From: an uncultured Collinsella sp.
GTDB lineage: Bacteria; Actinomycetota; Coriobacteriia; Coriobacteriales; Coriobacteriaceae
Length of the DNA: 64,000 nt
Assembly: GCA_900541035.1 (NCBI GenBank)
Contig: UQIN01000004.1
Coordinates: 1 to 64,000 of the forward strand
Direction: 5' to 3'
This document shows positions 1 through 8,061 of the stretch, one piece after another (position 1 is the first letter of the stretch; the number at the start of each line of letters is the position of its first letter). Both the position numbers and the translations under genes were made by a program. Below the pieces are notes generated by a model. That model was not told the origin of the DNA and made no database searches. It saw nothing but the letters and a program-made list of their open reading frames with translations.

Positions 1-44
1 GGGAGACGGCGAGTTAGCCGGCAGGTCGGCATGTCAATCCTGGT

Positions 45-1094
45 CTAACAGAGCCATTCCAAATCAGATACCGAAATGTCATTTATTTCATCGAGTTTAG
101 CTAAATCGGTCCGATTCCACCCCGATCTCTCCTTTTCTCTCGTCGCGATAGCCGTCCTATCCCATGATGCTTTGGCATCTTGATAGGATTTGAACAATGA
201 CATCATACTTTTCAAAGTCTTAAAGAGAACCGCGAAGTATGTACCGATGATAGTGTACTCGCCTATTGACATAGTTCCGTTAATGATTCGTACTCCGGAA
301 ACAACAAGTATCACCGCTTGAAACAACGCTGCGAAAAGACCATCGAGCGATGTCAGAGAATATGATAGCTTTCCGGAGCGCAAAACTTTGGGAAAATAGC
401 TCTTAAACCCAGCGTCGAGCGCTTGTTCGCTCTTGCCGTACGAAGATGTCAGTTGAATGTTGAGAATCTGATTAAGCTGCGATGCAATTGCGGCGTAAAA
501 GGCGCTGTCCGCCTCTTTCTTCTCATACGTGACCCTATACAAAAGTTTCCTCAACCCAGTAATTACACAGAAATACACGATGAGGAGAATGATGGAAAAC
601 ACCGCGAGAGTTGAATCAATTGACCATATGATAAGCAATACGATGGGAATGGCTACAATGGACAGCGGCGCACTGATAAAATTCGCCAAAACGAAGGATG
701 AGACCACGCTGGAGTCGGAAATAATCCGTTGCGTTGTATAGGCTGGATCGATGGTCCGACTCACCAAGTAATCGTCTCTTTCAAAACGCAAGACGGCCTC
801 CCTGAGAAGATCAAAGGAAAGTCTCGTGGTTATGCGAATGGAAAGTGTTCCTGCAAAATAAGTAAAGAGGGTGGAGAAAACTCCTATTGACGCAACCAGG
901 AGCGCGAAGAGTACGGCGTCTCTTTCGCTGCGGTTACCGAGAAGAAAATCTAAGAATTTCCCGTTCACGTATGGCATGGCATAGGAGAGAGCGGTTCCAA
1001 TCACCGTGATAGCAATGAAGACGAAAGCCCCTTTTGCTCTGATGAACCTCGAGAGAACGCATCGAATCAAGGAAGGCCCCAATCTACCCGCCAC
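45..1094 (-). CDS. ABC exporter transmembrane subunit lacking its ATPase domain
   Basis: The 349-residue product has the N-terminal membrane domain of an ABC exporter. Hydrophobic segments lie near residues 20-45, 60-85, 135-180 and 250-285, separated by the charged cytoplasmic loops usual for type IV exporters. In such proteins an ATPase with Walker A and an ABC signature follows directly. Here the frame ends at a TAG (45-47) just where that domain should begin (ISVSDLEWLC then stop), and I see no Walker A in the other two frames of the remaining 44 bases. The start is a GTG. The gene is therefore either truncated or a permease whose ATPase is encoded separately beyond the window edge. The DNA is clearly more AT-rich than the rest of the window, which suggests transfer. 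The substrate cannot be told; peptide export would fit the family. Confidence 0.6.
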   Translation of the reverse strand: MAGRLGPSLIRCVLSRFIRAKGAFVFIAITVIGTALSYAMPYVNGKFLDFLLGNRSERDAVLFALLVASIGVFSTLFTYFAGTLSIRITTRLSFDLLREAVLRFERDDYLVSRTIDPAYTTQRIISDSSVVSSFVLANFISAPLSIVAIPIVLLIIWSIDSTLAVFSIILLIVYFCVITGLRKLLYRVTYEKKEADSAFYAAIASQLNQILNIQLTSSYGKSEQALDAGFKSYFPKVLRSGKLSYSLTSLDGLFAALFQAVILVVSGVRIINGTMSIGEYTIIGTYFAVLFKTLKSMMSLFKSYQDAKASWDRTAIATREKERSGWNRTDLAKLDEINDISVSDLEWLC

Positions 1095-1240
1095 AAAACA
1101 TCAATCACTGATACCTTACACCTCAACACAACAGGAGCGAAGATTTGCCAATGAGACTGCTTTAAGATTGCCTTGGGCCAATACGATCTCAAGCTCTTCC
1201 TACAAGAGAGTCGGAATCGGACATCTCCTCCGACGAACCT

Positions 1241-1284
1241 GGCAATCGGGCGGTTGAAATATCTTTTTCAACCGCCCGATTGCC
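1241..1284. terminator. Perfect 19-bp hairpin
   Basis: The arms GGCAATCGGGCGGTTGAAA (1241-1259) and its exact complement (1266-1284) flank a 6-base loop. It sits between the decayed methyltransferase and the start of the ABC permease gene, both on the minus strand. There is no clean T-run on either side, so it may be an attenuator, a bidirectional terminator or a small mobile palindrome. The remainder of 1095-1409 shows no gene. Confidence 0.5.
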
Positions 1285-1409
1285 ACAATAGATTTGAGCA
1301 TCCGCCAACAAACGTCCGCGTTTTATACCCATCAAATCCTTTGCCTTTTGTCGTCTAGACTAGAAAAATCGCTCGAAATAACGCAACCGGCCTGCTCGCT
1401 TGAAGAAAC

Positions 1410-2190
1410 CTAAGCCCGTAACGTAGATGTGCAAACTTCCGAAACGCCTTGCGCGGCATAGTGCGTATAAACTTCGTCAACCGCCTCAGAAATATCTGAG
1501 TATCGCGCCGGGTCAAAAGCATACGATGTCGCAGCTATACCCTGCACCCATTCGGAACGCGGATTAATTGAATAGCCACACAGCATCATCATACATGCAT
1601 CTAGACCTGATTTCCCAAGTATCCGACGTATTGATGAGAGCATCGCGGGTCGCCCCTGCACCATCGTCGTCACCCCTATTAGCAGTATTTACCGTTTTTC
1701 TCTAAATGCGTATCGCCACCCTTAAGAATACGAAGTGTTTTATCCAGACCCGATTGTCCTCCATCTCAAACGAAGGGATAAGGAATCTCATCCGGAATCG
1801 GCAGTAACGGAGGATTCACAACGACAAGCGAAAAACATGAGTCATCTCTCAGAGGGGAGTAAAGGCTCCCCTCAAGCACCCTAGTTTCGTCATCCAAAGA
1901 GTTGATGGCAGTGTTCTTCTTACAAAGGTCGACAACAAAAGGGTTGATTTCTACAGATGTTACATCCATGCCACAGTTGGTAAGTATCAGGCCCTGTATT
2001 CTGGGGCCAGAACACAAATCGAGAGCCTTCCGTGCGCTCTGCGGTGTAAGGCGCCAATCTCAGCAAATCTGTCCCACAATACTGCGCTGAAGAACAAGAC
2101 GGAACCCCTGAGCCAAACTCCCCTATACCTTATTAAGGCTAAGACAGGCAAGTTCACGCACCCGGCATATTCCAGAATAACATCCTATTG
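1410..2190 (-). pseudogene. Decayed SAM-dependent methyltransferase
   Basis: Three reading-frame pieces join into one class I methyltransferase. The middle piece (1766-2017) carries motif I as LDLCSGPRIQGL, an acidic motif II region (SVEINP) and the catalytic-type motif VVVNPPLLPIP. It ends FV-stop, but translation past the TGA at 1766-1768 continues DGGQSGLDKTLRIL, the expected FV-G-DGG continuation, so a Gly codon GGA has probably become TGA. A missing A near 1687-1691 shifts the frame into the last piece (ILLIGVTTMVQGRPAM..., ending at 1410). Another missing base near 2047-2050 separates the upstream frame (...LWDRFAEIGA) from LTPQSARKALDL. No intact start was found. The NPP motif suggests N-methylation of a protein or small molecule; the substrate is unknown. 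It was probably part of the same AT-rich locus as the ABC permease. Confidence 0.75.
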
Positions 2191-2327
2191 TTTTAGATGC
2201 TCTACAAGCATGAACAGCCGCGAATCGGAAAGATCTTCTAGTTTCGCCCCGACTGACCGCCAAGGGCCAAAATGGCCCCTCCATCCCCGGGCGACTGGCT
2301 CTGGCGCGCCAAGGAGTGTCCCCAAGT

Positions 2328-2360
2328 GCCGGCAGAAAAGGAACGTCCCCATCTGCCGGC
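2328..2360. terminator. Hairpin at the end of the FHA gene
   Basis: GCCGGCAGA (2328-2336) pairs with TCTGCCGGC (2352-2360), directly touching the stop codon of the FHA gene. The loop carries the phrase AACGTCCCC, which recurs near 43.2 kb next to other repeats, so this may be a repeat element recruited as a 3' end. Confidence 0.4.
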
Positions 2361-3299
2361 TAGAGGGCACCGAAGAGGATGGCATAGGTAGTGGATTCGC
2401 CGAGCTTGAGCTCGTCGCCGGGATTGAGTTGGGCGGAACGGCCGGGCTCGACCTGAATGCAGACGCGCGTGGCCCCGTTTACCACCACGGTTCCGTTGGT
2501 GGACGACAAGTCCTCGACGTGCCAGATATTTTGAGCATCGCACCAGATATGGGCATGGCGGGCCGAGACATCGTCGCCGACGTCGGTAATATCGCCCTCG
2601 CCAGTGGCCAGCGCGCCAATCTCAACACCCTGCTCACTCGGCTGAATCCAGCGCGGGGGCGCTCACGACAAAACTGTTTTGTACGCGCAGCAAGCCCAAG
2701 GGGTGCGCCGGGGCGGGTTCGCGTTCGCCCGCGGTCATCGACATGCCAAGCGAACGCGGCGTGGATGTGCCTCCGCCACAGGTCGCGTGCGCGTAGTCGA
2801 TGGCATAGTTCACCGAGGACCGCACATCCGCCGAACAACCGACGGCGACAAACAGCACCAGCACGGCCTCGGCGCGCTCGGCGGGCATGAGTTCCGCCGC
2901 CTGGGACAGGCGATCGAGCGCGTTGCGATAGAGATTCGTGTCCTGGTGGCACTCTTCGAGCGCGCGTACCATCGGTTCACCTGCAGGACCGCACACCATA
3001 TTGATCACAGCCGTGGAGTCCATGGGATTGCGCTGGCGCAGGGCCAGTTGCGACATAATGCGCGCAGCCGAGGTACCGTATTCGGCAAAGTAGCGCTGCT
3101 GAAGCGTGCCGACCGGCGCGCGAACGATAAAGCGGGAAACCCAAGAGCGATCGGCGGCTCGGCTCTGCGGGCTGCGGCCGTCGGCGAGCGGACGGGACGA
3201 AAGCACCAAGCCGCACAGCTCGATATGGCTCAGATGCGCCGCGCGCTTAAAGATGTCAAACATGGCCCCGCATGGGGTGAGCTCAACTTGAGATGCCAT
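2360..3299 (-). pseudogene. FHA-domain protein, frameshifted in a G5 run
   Basis: The gene begins 3 bases after the kinase stop and encodes about 312 residues if one frameshift is corrected. The first frame gives 221 residues of unknown fold (IVRAPVGTLQQRYFAEYGTSAA...) and ends at 2634. The next frame encodes a clear C-terminal FHA domain with the phosphothreonine-binding signatures SARHAHI and LSSTNGT, ending at the TAG 2360-2362. Removing one G from the run at 2655-2659 joins them smoothly as FVVSAPRWIQPSEQGVEIG. FHA domains bind phosphothreonine, so the product is probably a reader of the adjacent kinase. The lesion may be a real recent mutation, a slippery-site variant or a sequencing error; both halves are otherwise intact. 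Confidence 0.75.
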
Positions 3300-3302
3300 G
3301 AC

Positions 3303-5147
3303 CTAGGCCTCCTTGGTCGTAGAAATAGAATCGGACGATACTTCGACAGGTCCGCCAAAAGTACGGGCAGCTGCGGCTCCACCGGCAAGCGGAGTCGCCA
3401 TCTGGGCTTTTGTGCGTCGCGGTGCCGAAACGGGAAGTTCAAAGGCAAAGCCCATCGCAAGCAAAAACCACGTAAGCGTATAGGTTGCAACCAGAGCGGC
3501 AACAAGGCCGCCCGTCACGGCGCGTTGGGAAAATACGCTACATGCAGCCACAACCAGCACCGGAACCTCGCAGGCAGAAAGCGCAAGCACACCCTGCAGG
3601 AACCCCGAGCGCCGATCGCGCGCAAGTGCCCCCGCGGCAACGCCGGCTATGCCTGGCAGCGCCAACGCCAGTGCGGCAATAATACCCGGTAGCGACCCAG
3701 ACCACACGAGCGATCCCAAAGTCGCCGTCACGCGAGCGCCCGACGCCAGCAGCGCGGCCGAAACCACGACCACAGCCCAAACCACGCTGCAAACGACCGC
3801 CGCACCGATCATCGCCGCGTGACGAACCGCGCGGCCAGACGCATCCATGGGGCACGGCGTGAGCGGCTCGCCGCGGAGCGAACGACCGACATTTTGCGCA
3901 TAGTGGTCACAAAACGCCGAGAGCGCCGCCTCGACCGCCGCCGGCTCGGGACGATCTTTTTGATGGCTGGACAGACAGGCCATCACCACGTCGAACAGCT
4001 GGGCATCGACAAACGCCAGCGCATCGCGTAGCTCTTCGGAATCCGGCTCAAGCCCCAGCTGCTGGGCCTGCTCGGCCGCAGCGAGCGCCACATCGGGCTC
4101 ACGACGAAGCAGCTGAGTCAAATCACAACCGGGCGCATGGGCACCAATGGGATAGTCGGGCCGCGTGTCCATCTTGAGACGGTAGGGGCTCGCGATGTCG
4201 CGCGTCTTTTTGCGCGAACCCGAGGCGCCCGAAGTGCCCGGCGCGGCTTCGTATGGCGCGACGCCGGCAATGAGCTCGTAAACCGTGCTTGCCGCGGCAT
4301 AGACGTCAATCGCCGGCGACATACGTAAAGCGCGCAGGTCGGGAATATCGTCGGTGAGCATCTCGGGCGGGGCATAGGCAACCGTCGCGCGACGCAGCGT
4401 GGCATAGCGCTCGGTAAAGGATGCCTTGCCGCCGGTACCGGCCACGGCCGACGCAGGCTCAAGCGCCAGCGACGAGCCAAAGTCGATCAGGCACAGGTCA
4501 AAGGTGCCCTCGGCAAGCTGCCGGTCAAGCGGTAGACGCGCCGTGCGCACCATAATATTAGCGGGCGAGATATCGCGATGGACAAAGCCCTCGCCCACCA
4601 GGCTCATACGGCAGAGCAGATCGAACAGGTCGCGACCCAGACGCGCCGCCACAAGCGGCGACAGGCGTCCGGCATCGTCCACGGCAAGTCGCGAACGCAA
4701 GCGGGCAAGCGTCTCGCCCTCGACCCATTCCATGACAATTGCAGGCACACCGTCGACCTCGCCCCAGCCATAGAGGCGGGGAAAGCCCTTAAGGCCCGAA
4801 AGGGCGCGATGGCATTCGTATTCCTCGCGAAACGCCGCCTTGAACTTGGCGACCAGCGCCTCGTGAGCGGCATCGTCGTCAAACTCATCGCGCGTCGGCA
4901 AGATGAGCTGTTTGAGTGCCACGGCCTCGCCTTGGGCGTTGACGGCACGCGTCACGCGGCCGATACCGCCACGGCGCATGGTGGCATCGTCGGCAAACAG
5001 CATCGTAAAACGACGCAGATAGGCAGGCAGTTCGTCCTGGCCGAGCGCAATGGCCGGCTCAAACCCGTCGACACGCGCCAGGCGCAGACCGACCATGGGA
5101 TCGCGACCGAGCGATTGTGGTGTGGTGGATGCAAGATCGGTCATCAT
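3303..5147 (-). CDS. Membrane-anchored Ser/Thr protein kinase
   Basis: The 614-residue product has an N-terminal kinase domain (about 45-400) and a C-terminal membrane region of about four helices (about 455-580). Visible kinase parts are a glycine-rich loop (GGIGRVTRA), VALK with the ATP-binding Lys, HRDISPANIMV as catalytic loop, LIDFGSS for the Mg-binding DFG, and APPEM. In the catalytic loop Ser replaces the usual Lys (HRDxKxxN); HRD, Asn and DFG remain, so activity is possible but altered. The start overlaps the upstream stop by four bases (ATGA), and the FHA gene follows 3 bases downstream. Membrane protein, kinase and FHA protein thus form one transcription unit, probably a signalling module distinct from the PknB cluster at 11-21 kb. 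Confidence 0.85.
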   Translation of the reverse strand: MMTDLASTTPQSLGRDPMVGLRLARVDGFEPAIALGQDELPAYLRRFTMLFADDATMRRGGIGRVTRAVNAQGEAVALKQLILPTRDEFDDDAAHEALVAKFKAAFREEYECHRALSGLKGFPRLYGWGEVDGVPAIVMEWVEGETLARLRSRLAVDDAGRLSPLVAARLGRDLFDLLCRMSLVGEGFVHRDISPANIMVRTARLPLDRQLAEGTFDLCLIDFGSSLALEPASAVAGTGGKASFTERYATLRRATVAYAPPEMLTDDIPDLRALRMSPAIDVYAAASTVYELIAGVAPYEAAPGTSGASGSRKKTRDIASPYRLKMDTRPDYPIGAHAPGCDLTQLLRREPDVALAAAEQAQQLGLEPDSEELRDALAFVDAQLFDVVMACLSSHQKDRPEPAAVEAALSAFCDHYAQNVGRSLRGEPLTPCPMDASGRAVRHAAMIGAAVVCSVVWAVVVVSAALLASGARVTATLGSLVWSGSLPGIIAALALALPGIAGVAAGALARDRRSGFLQGVLALSACEVPVLVVAACSVFSQRAVTGGLVAALVATYTLTWFLLAMGFAFELPVSAPRRTKAQMATPLAGGAAAARTFGGPVEVSSDSISTTKEA

Positions 5148-6049
5148 AGGGCAAGCGCCGCCACGTTATTGTTGAAGTTACCGAGCGCGACGTCATCATC
5201 GCCGTAATGGCCGACCCATTGACATAGGTTGGTGTAACAGCCCCACAGATTGGCATACTGCTGATACCACTTAGATTCGGTCGAGAACCTTTGTCGACCG
5301 AACTCAGCACGGATGGCAAACATGTCATTCGCCAGGCTGTCGCACGGTCTGGGATCTCCCGTAGAGTTATAGGTCGAGACCACGTCATTGGCACGAGAAA
5401 CATAGCCGCCGAGCATGTTGTACTTGGTCACAAGCCAACTGTGAATGCTCTCTTCTTCAGCAGCGGAAAGGCCACCGGAGTTTGTATCGTTGTCAGTGTT
5501 GCCGCCCGTCGAGCCGCCGTTTCCAGACCCTCCGGTAGAGGAACCCGACCCAGAGCCGCCGCCCGAACTCGATGAATCCGAGCCGGAGCCAGAAGTATCC
5601 GAGCTACCGGGCTTTCCGGACTGCTGGGCGTCCTGCTCCTTCTGCTGCTCGACCTTATTCACCGTTGCCGCCACGCTATTGTTGGACAACCGATCGATGA
5701 TCTTGGTGTTGGTGAGCACGATGGTTTTGCCATTGGCAAGCGTGACTTCGTTGTCCGGAGCCTCGGCGCCGTCCGCATCGTCGGTGCCAAACACAATATG
5801 CGCGACCACACTTGCCCAAGCATATCCAGTCGTGGTACCCAGATCGCTTTTGACCTCATGCCCCACGCGCGGTTCGCGTGCGGTATGCGCCTGCATCATG
5901 GACGGCACGGTCATGCCATAGGCAGAAACGCCAGCTATGACCAGCACCAGCGAGCACGATAGCAGTGCGTACGCCCGCGGCGCCAAGCCCAGTCGGCGTC
6001 GCATGCGCACCGCGGTGCCGCGCTTTGTCTGAGTGCCACCGGGCCGCAT
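5144..6049 (-). CDS. Exported, Ser/Gly-linker membrane protein of a kinase-FHA operon
   Basis: I do not recognise a named family. The ATG at 6049 was chosen because GGAGGAG lies just upstream; a longer frame to 6142 has no such site. The 301-residue product has a basic N-terminus (RMRRRLGLAPR), one hydrophobic signal or anchor segment (about 26-45), an outer region of about 80 residues, a low-complexity Ser/Gly/Asp linker (about 140-200), and a C-terminal probably helical domain rich in Trp, Tyr and Asn that holds four Cys. Its end overlaps the kinase start (ATGA). An extracellular sensor or substrate for the kinase is a plausible guess; nothing in the sequence proves it. Confidence 0.7.
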   Translation of the reverse strand: MRPGGTQTKRGTAVRMRRRLGLAPRAYALLSCSLVLVIAGVSAYGMTVPSMMQAHTAREPRVGHEVKSDLGTTTGYAWASVVAHIVFGTDDADGAEAPDNEVTLANGKTIVLTNTKIIDRLSNNSVAATVNKVEQQKEQDAQQSGKPGSSDTSGSGSDSSSSGGGSGSGSSTGGSGNGGSTGGNTDNDTNSGGLSAAEEESIHSWLVTKYNMLGGYVSRANDVVSTYNSTGDPRPCDSLANDMFAIRAEFGRQRFSTESKWYQQYANLWGCYTNLCQWVGHYGDDDVALGNFNNNVAALAL

Positions 6050-6294
6050 GCGTTCTCCTCCAACAAAAACACGCCGCTCGGGAGCGGCGCATTCATTCAA
6101 ATCCATATTTGAGTGTATCAGCGAACCTAAAAGGTTGCGCAACGAATGGGCAAATTAAGGATGCGAGCGGAAGCATCCATGCGATAAGCGGATACGAAGC
6201 ATCTTTGTTGCACAACAAACTCACTGTCGCACGGGGAAAATATGACTACCCCGTGCATCGCGAGGAAAACATACGGCAGGAGCAGGCTCGCCAC

Positions 6295-6891
6295 CTAAAT
6301 CGCGCGACGGGCCTCGATGGCGCGCCCAAGCGTAAGCTCGTCGGCATACTCCAAGTCGCCGCCCACGGGAAGGCCGCTTGCCAGACGCGACACCTCGACG
6401 CCCAACGGCTTGATAGTGCGGGCCAGGTAGCTCGCCGTGGTCTCGCCCTCAATATTGGGGTTGGTGGCGATGATGACCTCGTGGATGTCCTCGTGGCCCA
6501 AGCGTGCCAGCAGCTCGCGGATGTGCAACTGCTCGGGACCAATCTTGTCCATGGGGCTGATCACACCGCCCAATACGTGGTAGAGGCCATGGTAGCTGCC
6601 CGTGCGCTCGATCGCCTGGACGTCGCGCGGCTCGCCCACAACGCAAATGCGAGTGGTGTCGCGCATCGGGTCCTGGCAGATGGAGCACTCATCGGCCGTG
6701 GCGTAGTTAAAGCAACGACTGCAAAAGTGGACCTCCTGCTTGACCTCCAGGATGGCCTCGGCCAGGCGGCGGGCCTCCTCGGCATCGGCCTCGAGCAGGT
6801 AATAGGCGATGCGCTGGGCCGACTTGGGACCAATGCCCGGCAGACGGCCCAGCTCATCGAGCAGTTTTTGCAGACTGTGATTCGCACTCAT
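6295..6891 (-). CDS. recR: Recombination mediator RecR
   Basis: RecR acts with RecF and RecO to load RecA at single-strand gaps. The 198-residue product has the family length. It shows the N-terminal helix-hairpin-helix (LPGIGPKSAQRIAYYLL), a four-cysteine zinc finger (CSRCFNYATADECSIC, about 56-71) and a Toprim domain (ICVVGEPRDVQAIERTG...). It lies 13 bases after ybaB, the common recR partner, and the pair is normally downstream of dnaX. Here dnaX is present but separated by an opposite-strand gene, so recR-ybaB must have its own promoter. Confidence 0.96.
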   Translation of the reverse strand: MSANHSLQKLLDELGRLPGIGPKSAQRIAYYLLEADAEEARRLAEAILEVKQEVHFCSRCFNYATADECSICQDPMRDTTRICVVGEPRDVQAIERTGSYHGLYHVLGGVISPMDKIGPEQLHIRELLARLGHEDIHEVIIATNPNIEGETTASYLARTIKPLGVEVSRLASGLPVGGDLEYADELTLGRAIEARRAI

Positions 6892-6904
6892 ATATATGCG
6901 TGTC

Positions 6905-7225
6905 TTAGAACGGCATGCCCGGGATGTTGAGGCCGCCGGTGATGGCGCCCATCTGCTTGTTGGCGAGCTCGTTGACGCCGCGGACGGCCTCGTTGACGGC
7001 AGCCATGATCATGTCCTGCAGCATATCGACGTCCTCGGGATCGAGGGCATCGGGGTCGATGGTGAGGTTGACGAGCTCCATCTCGCCGTTGACGGTCACC
7101 TTGACCATACCGCCGCCGGCAGAGGCGTCGACGGTCTGGGACTTGAGGTTCTCCTGCGCGGCGGCAAGCTGCTCCTGCATCTTGCGAGCCTGCTTCATCA
7201 TCTGCTGCATGTTCATACCGGCCAT
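6905..7225 (-). CDS. ybaB: YbaB/EbfC nucleoid-associated protein
   Basis: The 106-residue protein matches the YbaB/EbfC family in length and in the signatures MQQMMKQARKMQEQLAAAQE (N-terminal helix) and VDASAGGGMVKVTVNGEMELVNLTIDP (core). Family members form dimers that bind DNA and compact the nucleoid. The start is preceded by AGGAGCC. It is cotranscribed with recR. The TSS must lie in 7226-7566. Confidence 0.93.
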   Translation of the reverse strand: MAGMNMQQMMKQARKMQEQLAAAQENLKSQTVDASAGGGMVKVTVNGEMELVNLTIDPDALDPEDVDMLQDMIMAAVNEAVRGVNELANKQMGAITGGLNIPGMPF

Positions 7226-7566
7226 GATGGCTCCTTTACGTGCGGCCGCGCGACGAGCTGCAAAGGCAGCCGGGACGCGGCGGGGCTTTCAAACTCAAAA
7301 ATCGTACCACGGCACGAGGTCAGCGAGCGGGGCGGACACGCTACCTCAGTCGATATACATGCCCTGGAGTGCAAGCCGCGCCCAAAGATTATGCAAAGTT
7401 GAATAATTCGCATCTGCATAAATGTCTCAAATTAAATCTAGCAGGGCCGGAACCCGGCATTTTCTGCATCCAGCTAGATAGCAAAATGCTAAACCGCCGC
7501 TCGAGGTGGCGCTCATGACGGCATGGTAAAATTTGATTGTCAAAGATCGCAATTTGGAGGTGCCCC
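7226..7566. promoter_or_regulatory. Divergent intergenic region between ybaB and a membrane-protein gene
   Basis: This 341-base AT-rich stretch must hold promoters for both sides. On the minus strand a -10-like CATAAT lies at 7388-7393. On the plus strand an extended -10 TGGTAAAAT (7524-7532) lies upstream of the membrane-protein gene, without a good -35. I see no RNA gene or repeat in it. Confidence 0.35.
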
Positions 7567-8040
7567 ATGAATGTCCCCGACGCGCTCCAAAACATCCGCT
7601 CAAAACACCCCGTTGCATATGTGGTTCTCTATCTCTTTGTCGGCTGGGCATTGCTGGTTGTCATCACCCATGCCATAGCTTTTGGAGCAGAACTGCTGAT
7701 AGCCAGCTCGGACCAGCCCGTCGTCAAATGGGAGACGACCGATGAGTGCACCGACGGAACCCGAACCGTCTACTACAACAGCCCGTCCCTCTATCAAGAG
7801 TTCAAGGTCAAGATAAAGGACTTCAAGATTGTCGATGCCGAGCTAGGCGTTTATTTGGCAATCGGAGCAACCATTAACGCCGAGCAAGTCGAGTACACGG
7901 ACAGCCATGCGACGTATCGTATCGACCTCAGCATCCTAGGCCGACCGTCACGCACCTGTCTGCTCAAATGCGACATACGCGGCACCACACTACACATGTC
8001 CGAAATACAGATGCGCCCGGACAAGGGGTCCTCTTCTTGA
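7567..8040 (+). CDS. Small membrane-anchored protein of unknown function
   Basis: The ATG at 7567 follows GGAGG (7556-7560), so it is preferred over an upstream in-frame start. The 157-residue product has one N-terminal membrane segment (about 20-45: AYVVLYLFVGWALLVVITHA) and a soluble outer domain of about 110 residues with a beta-rich look, ending in a polar tail. No family is recognised. The gene is convergent to dnaX (22-base gap) and splits the usual dnaX-ybaB-recR order. Its lower GC than its neighbours hints at later insertion. Confidence 0.65.
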   Translation: MNVPDALQNIRSKHPVAYVVLYLFVGWALLVVITHAIAFGAELLIASSDQPVVKWETTDECTDGTRTVYYNSPSLYQEFKVKIKDFKIVDAELGVYLAIGATINAEQVEYTDSHATYRIDLSILGRPSRTCLLKCDIRGTTLHMSEIQMRPDKGSSS

Positions 8041-8061
8041 GCAGTATACCCGCCTGCGCAG

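Noticed and set aside
5965..6930. A 321-codon plus-strand frame across the 6.05-6.29 kb gap and recR
   Set aside because: Most of it is antisense to recR, the product is Ala/Arg/His-rich without motif, and no ribosome site is visible.
7600..7797. Minus-strand small frames in the dnaX-ybaB gap
   Set aside because: Antisense to the membrane-protein gene with a good ribosome site on the plus strand; no support of their own.
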